Source: Desulfobacula sp. (lineage in GTDB: Bacteria; Desulfobacterota; Desulfobacteria; Desulfobacterales; Desulfobacteraceae). From it: DNA of 64,000 bases. Location of the stretch: assembly GCA_018645325.1 (NCBI GenBank), contig JABGOU010000017.1, positions 1 to 64,000 of the forward strand, read 5' to 3'. This document shows positions 34,719-42,459 of this stretch, one piece after another. Each line of letters starts with the position of its first letter. Within the stretch, counting starts at the first letter, position 1. The notes beneath the pieces were generated by a model that worked only from the letters and a program-made list of their open reading frames with translations, was not told where the DNA came from and ran no database searches. The translations under genes were made by a program, and so were the position numbers.

Positions 34719-36257
34719 ATGAATAAAAAAATTCAAATTCCTGTTTTGGTAACAGGCGCAACAGGATATGTTGCCGGTCGGCTGATTCCACTTTTATTGA
34801 CATCAGGTTACCGGGTAAGGGCCATGGGCCGTTCCATAGCAAAAATGGCTGACCGCTATTGGGGACAAGATCCTAATGTCGAATTGGTAAAAGGTGATAT
34901 TCTTGATGTCGACTCACTACGGAAGGCAGTAAATGGGTGTGGGACAATTTATTATCTTGTCCATTCAATGATTTCTCAAAAAGGGGAATACCGGCATGCG
35001 GATCGGATTGGTGCAAAAAACATGGTTCAAGCGGCTGCAGATGAACATGCACACCACTTGATCTATTTAGGTGGCCTCGGCGACATACATCATAAAAACA
35101 TCAGCAAACACCTGATTTCCAGAAACGAAGTGGGACAGATTCTTCTTTCCGGTTCGGTCCCGGCAACGGTACTAAGGGCTGCAATGATATTGGGATCAGG
35201 CAGTGCCAGTTTTGAAATTTTAAGATACCTGGCTGAACGGTTGCCGGTCATGGTTACGCCCAAATGGGTTAGTATGCCGACTCAACCCATTTCCATTACA
35301 AATATACTGGGGTATCTTAAAGGTTGCATGGAACATCCGGAAACCAGAGGGAAAACGTTTGATATCGGCGGTCCAGATATTGTCGCATATCGGGATCTGT
35401 TCCGTATCTTTGCCAAAGAAGCCGGATTGCCGTCCCCTTTCATGATACCGGTTCCGGTACTGACACCCAGATTATCATCCCTATGGATCCATCTGGTGAC
35501 ACCGGTTCCAGCCGCCATTGCTCAACCATTGACAGAAGGGTTAAGTCTTCCGACCACATGTACAGAAAACAGTATCACTCAAATTATTCCACAAAAATTG
35601 GTCAGCTGCCAGGAGGCAATTGCCAGAGCTCTTGATCGGATTAATCAAGAACAGGTTGATACGTGCTGGACTGATGCCGGAGAAATCACATATCCGGAAT
35701 GGACCTATTGGGGAGATTCATCGTACTCCGGTGGAACCATCCTTAAATGCGGGTATCGGGCTAGTGTAAACGGAAGCACTCATGCTCTATGGGCCTCTGT
35801 TGTAAAGCTGGGTGGAGAGACGGGTTATTATGGTGCCGATTTTTTGTGGAAGATTCGTGGTGTTATTGATGTGTTTACAGGTGGTGTTGGCTTGTCCCGT
35901 GGCAGGCGTTCAAAAGAAAGGCTCCAAGTAGGTGATGCACTTGATTTTTGGAGGGTATTAAACCTTGAGGATCCTTCAAAACTATTGTTGCTGGCAGAAA
36001 TGAAAACACCAGGTGAGGCATTATTGGAGATTAATATCAATGATCTGGGAAATGCTCAAAGCGAAATTGTGCTGCTATCCCGATTTTTGCCCAAAGGGTT
36101 GATGGGCATCATTTATTGGTATGTGCTCTATCCCTTTCATCAATATGTCTTTACCCGGATGATCAAAGGCATGGTTAATACATCGGGATTGAAATTCGTA
36201 ACCCGTCCTGAAAGATTCACGCCCAAAATAACGAAAACATGTACCCTGTCGGATTAA
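34719..36257 (+). CDS. NAD(P)-binding SDR-type protein with DUF2867 domain
   Basis: The 512-residue protein joins an atypical short-chain dehydrogenase (about 1-300) and a DUF2867 domain (about 320-500). The first part starts with the nucleotide-binding VLVTGATGYVAGRLIPLLL and has YYLVHSMISQKG and ILRAAMILGSGSASFEILRYL. The second part shows WGDSSYSGGTILKCGYRASV and DFWRVLNLEDPSKLLLLAEMKTPGEA. Such fusions are widespread, and a reductase or epimerase role on an unknown substrate is the most that can be said. AAAAGGAACC precedes the ATG. Confidence 0.85.
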   Translation: MNKKIQIPVLVTGATGYVAGRLIPLLLTSGYRVRAMGRSIAKMADRYWGQDPNVELVKGDILDVDSLRKAVNGCGTIYYLVHSMISQKGEYRHADRIGAKNMVQAAADEHAHHLIYLGGLGDIHHKNISKHLISRNEVGQILLSGSVPATVLRAAMILGSGSASFEILRYLAERLPVMVTPKWVSMPTQPISITNILGYLKGCMEHPETRGKTFDIGGPDIVAYRDLFRIFAKEAGLPSPFMIPVPVLTPRLSSLWIHLVTPVPAAIAQPLTEGLSLPTTCTENSITQIIPQKLVSCQEAIARALDRINQEQVDTCWTDAGEITYPEWTYWGDSSYSGGTILKCGYRASVNGSTHALWASVVKLGGETGYYGADFLWKIRGVIDVFTGGVGLSRGRRSKERLQVGDALDFWRVLNLEDPSKLLLLAEMKTPGEALLEININDLGNAQSEIVLLSRFLPKGLMGIIYWYVLYPFHQYVFTRMIKGMVNTSGLKFVTRPERFTPKITKTCTLSD

Positions 36258-36293
36258 TTTTCAGACAAATTATTTTAAGACCAGGAAAGAAAT

Positions 36294-36437
36294 ATGAATG
36301 ATAAACAAAAATAGGCATTGGCACAGCTCAAAACATTTTCGACTGATCCCGCAAATGCAATGGTCTGTGTTCGTGTAGATACTTTCTTTGTGGTCAGTGA
36401 ATTCCAGAATGTGGTAACAATAAAGGTCTTCCCATGA
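36294..36437 (+). pseudogene. 47-codon reading frame with in-frame amber, upstream of uvsE
   Basis: An AGGAAAG sequence precedes ATG at 36294. The frame reads MNDKQK, then TAG at 36312-36314, then ALAQLKTFSTDPANAMVCVR and on to a TGA that overlaps the uvsE ATG (ATGA at 36434-36437). Start signal, length and coupling overlap all look like a real small gene, broken only by the amber codon. As the genome probably decodes amber as pyrrolysine in mttB, read-through is conceivable, but a simple pseudogene is more likely. Confidence 0.35.
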
Positions 36438-37348
36438 CAAATGGGGCTATCAGATTTGGATTGTGCTGCATATTCAAAGAACAACCGATAAAATTCAGAC
36501 GGATTACTGCAAAGTATCTCTCAAAGTTCTCAGATGAGGAACAAAGGAATCGATTGTCGGATATTTGTTTATCCAACTCCAGAAATTTATTGAAGGCACT
36601 GGCTTTTTGCTATCAACATAAGATAGGCGACTTCAGGATCAACAGCCAGATTCTACCGTTAAAAACCCATCCTCAATTCGGATACGATATTGTACGATTA
36701 CCAAAGGCAAACCAGATTATTCAGAATTTCCTGGCCTGTGGTGAGTACAGTCGGGAGCATAATATACGAACCACTTTTCATCCGGATCAATTTATTGTTT
36801 TATCTTCTCTAAACCCGGATGTTGTAAAACGATCCATTGCAGACCTGGAATATCAGGCAAAAGTTTCGCAATGGGTTAATGCAGATGTGATCAACATCCA
36901 TGCGGGTGGCGTCTATAATGACAAACCTTCTGCCTTGAACCGGCTCCGCATCGCAATCGACAGCCTGCCCGATGCGGTTAGAAAACGGCTGACCCTGGAA
37001 AATGACGATAAAAGTTATACCCCAGAAGATCTTTTACCGGTCTGCAGAGATATGGAAGTTCCATTGGTTTATGATGTCCACCACCACAGGTGTTTAAACG
37101 ACAATCTGACGATCAGGCAAGCAACGTATCTATCGGTCGATACCTGGAATCGGGAACCACTGTTTCATTTATCATCCCCCATTAATGGATGGTATTCACC
37201 CGATATAAGAAAGCATCATGATTTTATAGATCTGAACGATTTTCCCCGAATTTGGATGTCCATGAAGATCACTGTAGAAGTGGAAGCAAAAGCAAAAGAG
37301 GTGGGAGTTTTAAAATTAATGGAAGAATTATCTTTTAAAAAAAAATAA
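36434..37348 (+). CDS. uvsE: UV damage endonuclease (UVDE)
   Basis: The 304-residue TIM-barrel nuclease nicks DNA 5' of UV photoproducts in an alternative excision pathway. The sequence has the family order: IRFGLCCIF at the start, RTTFHPDQFIVLSSLNPDVV, VINIHAGGVYNDKP, RLTLENDDKSYTPEDLLPVC, VPLVYDVHHHRCL and HDFIDL. The His, Glu and Asp residues in these segments are the metal ligands. The ATG overlaps the stop of a short upstream frame. A terminator directly follows the stop codon. Confidence 0.93.
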   Translation: MTNGAIRFGLCCIFKEQPIKFRRITAKYLSKFSDEEQRNRLSDICLSNSRNLLKALAFCYQHKIGDFRINSQILPLKTHPQFGYDIVRLPKANQIIQNFLACGEYSREHNIRTTFHPDQFIVLSSLNPDVVKRSIADLEYQAKVSQWVNADVINIHAGGVYNDKPSALNRLRIAIDSLPDAVRKRLTLENDDKSYTPEDLLPVCRDMEVPLVYDVHHHRCLNDNLTIRQATYLSVDTWNREPLFHLSSPINGWYSPDIRKHHDFIDLNDFPRIWMSMKITVEVEAKAKEVGVLKLMEELSFKKK

Positions 37349-37378
37349 GGCAGAGCTTCAAAGACGCTCTGCCTTTTT
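37349..37378. terminator. Bidirectional terminator between uvsE and a small minus-strand gene
   Basis: GGCAGAGC (37349-37356) pairs with GCTCTGCC (37366-37373). On the plus strand five T follow, and on the minus strand the stem is followed by TTATTTTTTTTT. It can end uvsE transcripts and those of the 46-residue peptide gene at 37388, which supports transcription of the latter. Confidence 0.8.
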
Positions 37379-37387
37379 AGGGTTCAC

Positions 37388-37528
37388 TTATCCGGCTACG
37401 TCTATTCCAGGGTCACATCCAAGGCTTTCATCAGGGTTTTCACATTCGAAATTATTATGTCTTGTATCTACGTGGCCTTCACTTGTTTCCTTATTATTTT
37501 CTACGTAATCTTCTAATTTGTTAGTCAT
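37388..37528 (-). CDS. 46-residue acidic peptide, unknown
   Basis: The peptide begins MTNKLEDYVENNKETSEGHV, has FECENPDESLGCDPG near the end and stops at 37388. GAGGTG seven bases ahead of the ATG is a strong ribosome binding site, and a terminator follows the stop. Upstream, TTGAAA and CATTAT about 18 bases apart (minus strand, near 37610-37645) could be a promoter. It is hydrophilic, very acidic, has two cysteines and no signal peptide or membrane segment. It is too short to assign. A modified-peptide precursor or a small regulatory protein are only possibilities. Confidence 0.55.
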   Translation of the reverse strand: MTNKLEDYVENNKETSEGHVDTRHNNFECENPDESLGCDPGIDVAG

Positions 37529-37650
37529 TTTATCACCTCATGTATTTATTTAAATTTTATCATTTTCCTTTAAGCCTCTGCCTTTTTCTTTGTGCTTGAC
37601 TATAATGTATGATTTTATATTGATTTTTCAATAAGAGATAAATAAGAGTT

Positions 37651-37675
37651 TAATGATAGTTAAATACTATCATTA
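37651..37675 (-). terminator. Inverted repeat at the end of the LuxR-type gene
   Basis: TAATGATAGT (37651-37660) and ACTATCATTA (37666-37675) are perfect ten-base arms around the loop TAAAT. The right arm contains the stop codon of the LuxR-type frame. There is no long T run on either strand, so it may be a weak terminator or a binding site for a dimeric regulator. Confidence 0.4.
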
Positions 37676-38107
37676 ACGTGAAGACATTGATAAAAGAAAT
37701 GATCGAAGATTGGCCTGCCTGTTTCTCAGTCCCAGCTTATGACGCAGGTTTTTCCTGTGAAAACTAATGGTTGTTTCAGAAACAAACAAGATGTCAGCTA
37801 TTTCTGATGTGGTCTTTCCATCCTTGACCAGTGAAGCCACCTGAAGCTCCTGGGGAGTAAGCATAACACCCGCATTGTTAAAATTCTGCATCAAAGGAGA
37901 AATAATATCCTTCAAATGATCATCAAGAATATTGACGAGGGTTCTATCCTTCTCACTCAAACGTCCCTCCCTTTCCCGGTTAATAATCTGCCTTATCCCA
38001 GAGGCAACTGCCATAGCATCTTTGATCCCATCACCAACCGCAGCTTCACAAATATCCAGGTAGTTCATCTGATTAAAGTTGACGTTTTCAGGGCGACCAT
38101 TTGCCAT
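37673..38107 (-). pseudogene. PAS-LuxR regulator remnant
   Basis: The 144-residue frame has a LuxR-type helix-turn-helix at the C terminus (LTPQELQVASLVKDGKTTSEIADILFVSETTISFHRKNLRHKLGL). The first 50 residues, GRPENVNFNQMNYLDICEAA, are a typical slice of a PAS domain that stops before its core. The same frame stays open upstream to about 38205 (KWFILETNQAW, NFSMANGR) but has no start codon there. So a PAS domain has lost both its beginning and end and been joined to the linker of a LuxR regulator. It may still make a DNA-binding protein from the ATG at 38107. Confidence 0.55.
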
Positions 38108-38287
38108 GGAAAAATTTTTCCAAGCTTGGTTCGTCTCAAGGATAAACCATTTTTTGACAAGATATTTAGCATAGATTGGTATTTTCTGGTCATTCAGGAA
38201 ACGAGTTGTCTATAATGCAGTAAGATGAGGCAGTATTTAAAGGCGTGTGCTGGCTTTTGTAAGACTCAGGCAAAACAAATTAAAGAC

Positions 38288-38372
38288 ACCCCACATATGG
38301 TATATGACCTTTTTTCAACCTTAAAATTTCAATTCAATTTTATAAACCTGTGATGGTGTTCCGGTTATTTTA
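38288..38372 (+). repeat. Dispersed intergenic repeat, 5' part (copy F)
   Basis: This lies in the gap of about 540 bases between the LuxR remnant and the FISUMP gene. CCACATATGGTATATGA, AATTCAA, TATAA, CTGTG and TGTTCCGG follow in the same order as in 13569-13655. The rest of the gap (38373-38745) is AT-rich with no gene recognised. Confidence 0.4.
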
Positions 38373-38745
38373 CCACAGTGTTTTTTATATATATACATCA
38401 CATTTCTTCAAATTCAGGGAAAATTATTTCCATAGCTTGAAGCAAAATTTCCTCTATCTCAATAAAATTTAAAAATTTTTTGCCTACACTTGCCCCTAAA
38501 GCAGGATTTTAAAACTATATTTGTTTAAATAGTTTTGAAGAGGCACAAAGAATTGTCTTTAAATATATTAAAATATATTATATCAAAAGAAGGAAACATT
38601 CCGCTAATGGCAGGAAATTGACTGCTCATAATGAGCAGAAATGGTACAACCTTAAAAAATGTGGTTTAACTTTGTCTTCATTTTTTTTGGCTATCTTAAT
38701 AGCTCAAAAAGTATCAGTGAATATTTATTTAACTGGGGAGTATAC

Positions 38746-39693
38746 ATGAAATCTAACGTCAAACACTTCATCGCAACGATTTGTTTCATTTTTTTATTTG
38801 CAGCTAATGCCAGTGCAGTAGTTCCTTCCGCACCAATATTAACCGCTACCACAAGTGGCTTGGCAGTTAGCCTTTCATGGAGTGCCGTCGCTGGGGCAAC
38901 TGGCTATATTTTATATTACGCTCCATATCCGGCTGCAACAACTATTGGTAGCGCGGATATGGGTTCACAAACGAGTTTTTCAACAACGCTTCCCAATGGA
39001 TCAGCGTATTACATTGCGATCAAAGCCTACAATAGCAGCGGAAGTAGTGAGTACTCCAATATATCTAACTTTACCATTTCCACTTCCACATCTTCAACGG
39101 TAACCGACAATGAAGGCAACGTTTATAATACGGTAACCATAGGTTCCCAGGTATGGATGAAAGAGAACTTGAGAACAACCAAATACCGTGACGGCACTGC
39201 CATAGGCACGATCACATCAACCAGTTCGATTTCTAGCGAGATCTCGCCAAAATACCAATGGGTGTATCTTGATAATGAGAGCAATGCGTCAACTTATGGC
39301 AGGTTATATACCTGGTATGCCGCAACGGACAGCCGAGGTCTATGCCCTCCAAACTGGCACCTGCCAACCGATACAGAATGGACCACGCTCATTGATTATC
39401 TGGGAGGAGAAAGTGTTGCGGGCGGCAAGATGAAAGAAGCCGGAACAACTCACTGGACTAGCCCCAATAAAGGAGCAGACAACAGTAGTGGATTCACAGG
39501 GCTTCCGGGTGCTTACCGCAGCCCCAATGGACAATTCGTCTCAGGCGGCAGCGATGGTTACTGGTGGTCGGCCACGGACTACACCAAGATTTCATTTGCG
39601 TGGTACCGCAACTTGAGTATCTACAGTGGCACAGCATGGCTTAGTTACAGCTCAAAGCAAACGGGTATGAGTATTCGCTGTCTCCAGGATTGA
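38746..39693 (+). CDS. Secreted fibronectin type III plus FISUMP-domain protein
   Basis: A start at 38746 is set by GGGGAG six bases upstream; a longer frame from 38659 has no such site. A signal peptide (FIATICFIFLFAANASA) leads to an FN3 domain (about 27-115; APILTATTSGLAVSLSWSAV, GYILYYAPYP). Then comes the Fibrobacter succinogenes major paralogous domain (about 120-315; NVYNTVTIGSQVWMKENLRT, YTWYAATDSRGLCPPNWHLP, TGMSIRCLQD). FISUMP proteins are surface or secreted proteins of unknown role, best known from Bacteroidota and Fibrobacter, so transfer is possible. Its FN3 head is paralogous to the broken gene at 17017-17540. Confidence 0.85.
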   Translation: MKSNVKHFIATICFIFLFAANASAVVPSAPILTATTSGLAVSLSWSAVAGATGYILYYAPYPAATTIGSADMGSQTSFSTTLPNGSAYYIAIKAYNSSGSSEYSNISNFTISTSTSSTVTDNEGNVYNTVTIGSQVWMKENLRTTKYRDGTAIGTITSTSSISSEISPKYQWVYLDNESNASTYGRLYTWYAATDSRGLCPPNWHLPTDTEWTTLIDYLGGESVAGGKMKEAGTTHWTSPNKGADNSSGFTGLPGAYRSPNGQFVSGGSDGYWWSATDYTKISFAWYRNLSIYSGTAWLSYSSKQTGMSIRCLQD

Positions 39694-39729
39694 CTATTTG
39701 CCTAATTGTTTAGTTAGGGTTTGAAAAAG

Positions 39730-39760
39730 ACGGCCTATCCAGAAACGGTAGGCCGTTTTT
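39730..39760 (+). terminator. Intrinsic terminator after the FISUMP gene
   Basis: ACGGCCTA (39730-39737) pairs with TAGGCCGT (39749-39756), followed by five T. It ends the FISUMP transcript 37 bases after its stop codon. The next 350 bases up to the riboswitch contain only a doubtful 67-codon frame. Confidence 0.85.
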
Positions 39761-40111
39761 GTGTTCAAGCAGATTAACGTTTACCGTTTCTATCTTTTGC
39801 CGGACAAAGAGAGAGAATCAAGTTGGTCTCCGTGAACGGCATCTTGAAAAATTTGATTTTGAATTTTCCTGTGTTGAATTTCCCATCAAGGCCTAAAAAA
39901 CAGTCCATACCAGATATGGTATTTTGGAAATATTCAAAAAGCCTGGACTGGTAAAAGAAATGCTCAGTAGTTTGTCGAATTTGACTCCTGACAAATGGCC
40001 AAAAGAATGTCAGATTACTGGGATTGGTTACATAGATAATAAAGTTTTTATTTTCATACCATATAAAAAATCCTTGACATATAGTTTGATATTTAGCATA
40101 AAAATTTTGAT

Positions 40112-40271
40112 TCTAGGTGCCTTTTAGAAAAGGCTTAAAAGGGAACCTTGTGAAAATCAAGGACGGACCCGCCGCTGTAATCGGAGACGAACGCTGCAAA
40201 CGTGTCACTGGTCATTTGACTGGGAAGGCGCAGCAAGTAGGATGAACCGAAAGTCAGAAGACCTACCTGGG
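40112..40271 (+). promoter_or_regulatory. Cobalamin riboswitch 1 (ahead of cbiK)
   Basis: The conserved B12 aptamer is clear. GGTGCC and GGCTTAAAAGGGAA open the structure. CGGACCCGCCGCTGTAATCGG and GACGAACGCTGC form the core arms, and the B12-box-like CACTGGTCATTTGACTGGGAA lies at 40206-40226. GGCGCAGCAAGTAGGATGA and GTCAGAAGACCTACCTG close it. It is followed by a strong terminator before cbiK. Cobalamin binding in this class lowers expression. Confidence 0.93.
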
Positions 40272-40332
40272 AATTTATAAAAGGTTATATTGACGGTAAC
40301 AACATAACCTTAATTTATGGATAAAAAACGCT

Positions 40333-40373
40333 ATCCTGACCAATCTATATTTGATTGGTCAGGATTTTTTTTT
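40333..40373 (+). terminator. Riboswitch-linked terminator ahead of cbiK
   Basis: ATCCTGACCAATC (40333-40345) and GATTGGTCAGGAT (40353-40365) form a perfect thirteen-base-pair stem followed by nine T. Its place between the cobalamin aptamer and cbiK indicates control by premature termination. Confidence 0.9.
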
Positions 40374-40467
40374 GCCTGAGTCTGATGGATTTCACTGCAT
40401 TGCCCTGGCGGGAAGGTAAGCGGGTAAAATAAATCTGATTCACGCTAAGTGTATAAAGGAGAAAAAA

Positions 40468-41349
40468 ATGAAACAAAAAAAATGGGTTTTAATTTTAGCA
40501 ATCACAGCTTTATTCCTTTCTGCTGCCTGTTGCTATGCATCCGACGGTCATGGGCATGAACAGAACAAAAAAGTGGGTATTCTTCTGGTGGCTTTCGGCT
40601 CCAGCGAAGCATCTGCACAAATTTCTTTTGAAAAAATTGATGATCGGGTTAAGGCCAGGTACCCTGGGATTCCTGTTAACTGGGCATATACATCCCATAT
40701 TATTCGCAATAAACTTGCTAAACAGGGAAAATATCTGGACTCTCCTGAAGTGGCTTTGGCCAAAATGATGGACCAAAAGTATACCCATGTGGCGGTTCAG
40801 TCCCTCCACACCATCATTGGAGCTGAATATGATGATTTAAAGAAGACCATCAATGCGTATAAAGTGATGGAAGGGTTTCAGAAAATTATTTTAGGCTATC
40901 CCTTGATGGCAACCCAACAGGATATGGAACGAACCGTTGATGCTGTTTTAGCGACCATTCCCAAAGAAAGAAAAAAAGATGAAGCCATTGTATTAATGGG
41001 ACATGGTACCCATCACCCGGCCAATGCCTTTTATGCCGCCTTGATGTTTCAGCTTCAACTCAAAGATCCCAATATCTTTGTGGGAACAGTTGAAGGATAT
41101 CCTGAAATTGATATGATCCAGGGATTGTTACAGAAAAAAAATCTAAAGAAAGTCTGGTTGATGCCGTTGATGTCCGTTGCGGGCGATCATGCAAAAAATG
41201 ATATGGCCGGAGATGAAGAGGACTCCTGGAAATCTATCTTAACAAAAGCAGGTATTCAATGCATTCCGGTTCTAAAAGGGACTGCTGAGTATGATGTTTT
41301 TGCCGATATTTGGGTTGATCACATTGCCGGGCCGTTGCAGCACTTTTAG
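40468..41349 (+). CDS. cbiK: Periplasmic cobaltochelatase CbiK
   Basis: CbiK inserts Co2+ (or Fe2+) into sirohydrochlorin. The 293-residue protein carries a signal peptide (WVLILAITALFLSAACCYA) as in the periplasmic CbiK form of Desulfovibrio, followed by a His-rich DGHGHEQ. The chelatase motifs are GILLVAFGSSEASAQ, VQSLHTIIGAEYDDL, VLMGHGTHHPANAFYAAL (metal-binding His), GTVEGYPEID and MPLMSVAGDHAKNDMAGDEEDSW (second metal His). Expression is under cobalamin riboswitch 1 and its terminator. AAAGGAG precedes the ATG. An outer role in cobalt or tetrapyrrole handling is inferred, since corrin synthesis is cytoplasmic. Stop codon TAG. Confidence 0.93.
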   Translation: MKQKKWVLILAITALFLSAACCYASDGHGHEQNKKVGILLVAFGSSEASAQISFEKIDDRVKARYPGIPVNWAYTSHIIRNKLAKQGKYLDSPEVALAKMMDQKYTHVAVQSLHTIIGAEYDDLKKTINAYKVMEGFQKIILGYPLMATQQDMERTVDAVLATIPKERKKDEAIVLMGHGTHHPANAFYAALMFQLQLKDPNIFVGTVEGYPEIDMIQGLLQKKNLKKVWLMPLMSVAGDHAKNDMAGDEEDSWKSILTKAGIQCIPVLKGTAEYDVFADIWVDHIAGPLQHF

Positions 41350-41429
41350 AATAATAAGTCTGTAAATAATTTATTTTACTGAGTAAATATTATCATATAC
41401 TAAGATACAAATGTGTTGAATTGACGTTT

Positions 41430-41586
41430 TCAGGTGCCTTGGTAAAGGCTTAAAAGGGAACCCTGTGAGAGTCAGGGACGGACCCTCCGCTGTAATCGAA
41501 GACGAACGCTGCAAAAATGTCACTGGTCATTTGACTGGGAAGGCGCAGCAAGTAGGATGACGAGAAAGTCAGAAGACCTACCTGGA
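41430..41586 (+). promoter_or_regulatory. Cobalamin riboswitch 2 (ahead of cobO and the porin)
   Basis: This is a near-copy of riboswitch 1: GGTGCC, GGCTTAAAAGGGAACC, CGGACCCTCCGCTGTAATCG and GACGAACGCTGCAAA. About 44 bases, from GTCACTGGTCATTTGACTGG to AAGTAGGATGA, are identical. It then has GTCAGAAGACCTACCTGG. The high identity of the core points to a recent duplication of the regulatory unit. It is followed by a longer leader of about 300 bases with a terminator at 41758. Confidence 0.93.
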
Positions 41587-41757
41587 AAATGTGAGACCGT
41601 TGGAGTTGAGTATTCTGTAGAAGAGATGTTCAATCAGTTAAACTTGCCAGGATATTTTGCCGGGTACAAAAAGTTTATTATCTCGAATGCAGCGGTCTTG
41701 TGAAGTGTTTTTGCAGGGGAATGCAGACCTTCATATCATCTCATGGATAAAAAAGGG

Positions 41758-41797
41758 AAATCCACGGATTGACATACTATCGGTTCGTGGATTTTTT
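41758..41797 (+). terminator. Terminator in the leader of cobO
   Basis: AAATCCACG (41758-41766) pairs with CGTGGATTT (41786-41794) and is followed by T residues to 41797. It lies between riboswitch 2 and cobO, as expected for B12-controlled termination. The stem is nine base pairs with a nineteen-base loop, weaker than the one ahead of cbiK. Confidence 0.75.
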
Positions 41798-41881
41798 GCG
41801 TTTATTGTCATAGCATGTTGGTTAATTGTTAGGTGATGTCAGGCTCAGAATTGAAGCATTATATTTTCGGGAGCGTTTGAA

Positions 41882-42403
41882 ATGGATAAAGGTTTGTTGA
41901 TTGTGAATACCGGTAATGGAAAAGGAAAAACAACTGCAGCCCTTGGTCAGGCATTCAGGGCTATAGGGCACAGAAAAAAAGTGTGTGTGATTCAGTTCAT
42001 TAAAGGTTCGGAAACATATGGAGAGCTTTTAGCTGTGGAAAAATATAAGGATCTTATTGACATATTTGTCACGGGAAATGGTTTCACCTGGCAATCCGAC
42101 GATGCTGCAGCGGACCAGGCATGCGCAATGAAGGGATGGCAACTGGCAAAACAGCAACTCAATTCGTCGGAATATTTTATGGTGATCCTGGATGAACTGA
42201 CCTATCTGATGACCTTTGGGTTTCTCGGAACAGATGTAATTTTGAAGAACATCAAACAAAGAAGAGAGGATCTTCACGTGGTGGTGACTGGACGATACGC
42301 GCCAGATAAACTCATTGAAGCCGCCGATTTAGTGACGGAGATGCAGGAAATAAAACATCCATATAGGATGGGGGTGATGGCCCAGGAAGGAATAGAATTT
42401 TAG
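41882..42403 (+). CDS. cobO: Corrinoid adenosyltransferase, CobO/BtuR type
   Basis: The 173-residue P-loop enzyme transfers the adenosyl group of ATP to cob(I)alamin. The nucleotide loop is GNGKGKTTAALGQAFRAIG (about 11-29), followed by VCVIQFIKGSETYGE, VILDELTYLMTFGFL (about 100-115), VVVTGRYAPDKLIEAADLVTEM and HPYRMGVMAQEGIEF at the end. GGGAG precedes the ATG. It follows cobalamin riboswitch 2, so it is made when cobalamin is low. Stop codon TAG. Confidence 0.95.
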   Translation: MDKGLLIVNTGNGKGKTTAALGQAFRAIGHRKKVCVIQFIKGSETYGELLAVEKYKDLIDIFVTGNGFTWQSDDAAADQACAMKGWQLAKQQLNSSEYFMVILDELTYLMTFGFLGTDVILKNIKQRREDLHVVVTGRYAPDKLIEAADLVTEMQEIKHPYRMGVMAQEGIEF

Positions 42404-42459
42404 CATTTTATTAAATATAACCTGAAAACAATTAATGTATTGAAGTTTAAGGAGAAAAG

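Noticed and set aside
37388..37528. Lantibiotic or other RiPP cluster around the 46-residue peptide
   Set aside because: No modification enzyme, protease or exporter gene is adjacent, so only an unknown small protein is claimed.
39924..40127. 67-codon frame before cobalamin riboswitch 1
   Set aside because: Its end runs into the riboswitch aptamer, no ribosome binding site is seen and no family is recognised.
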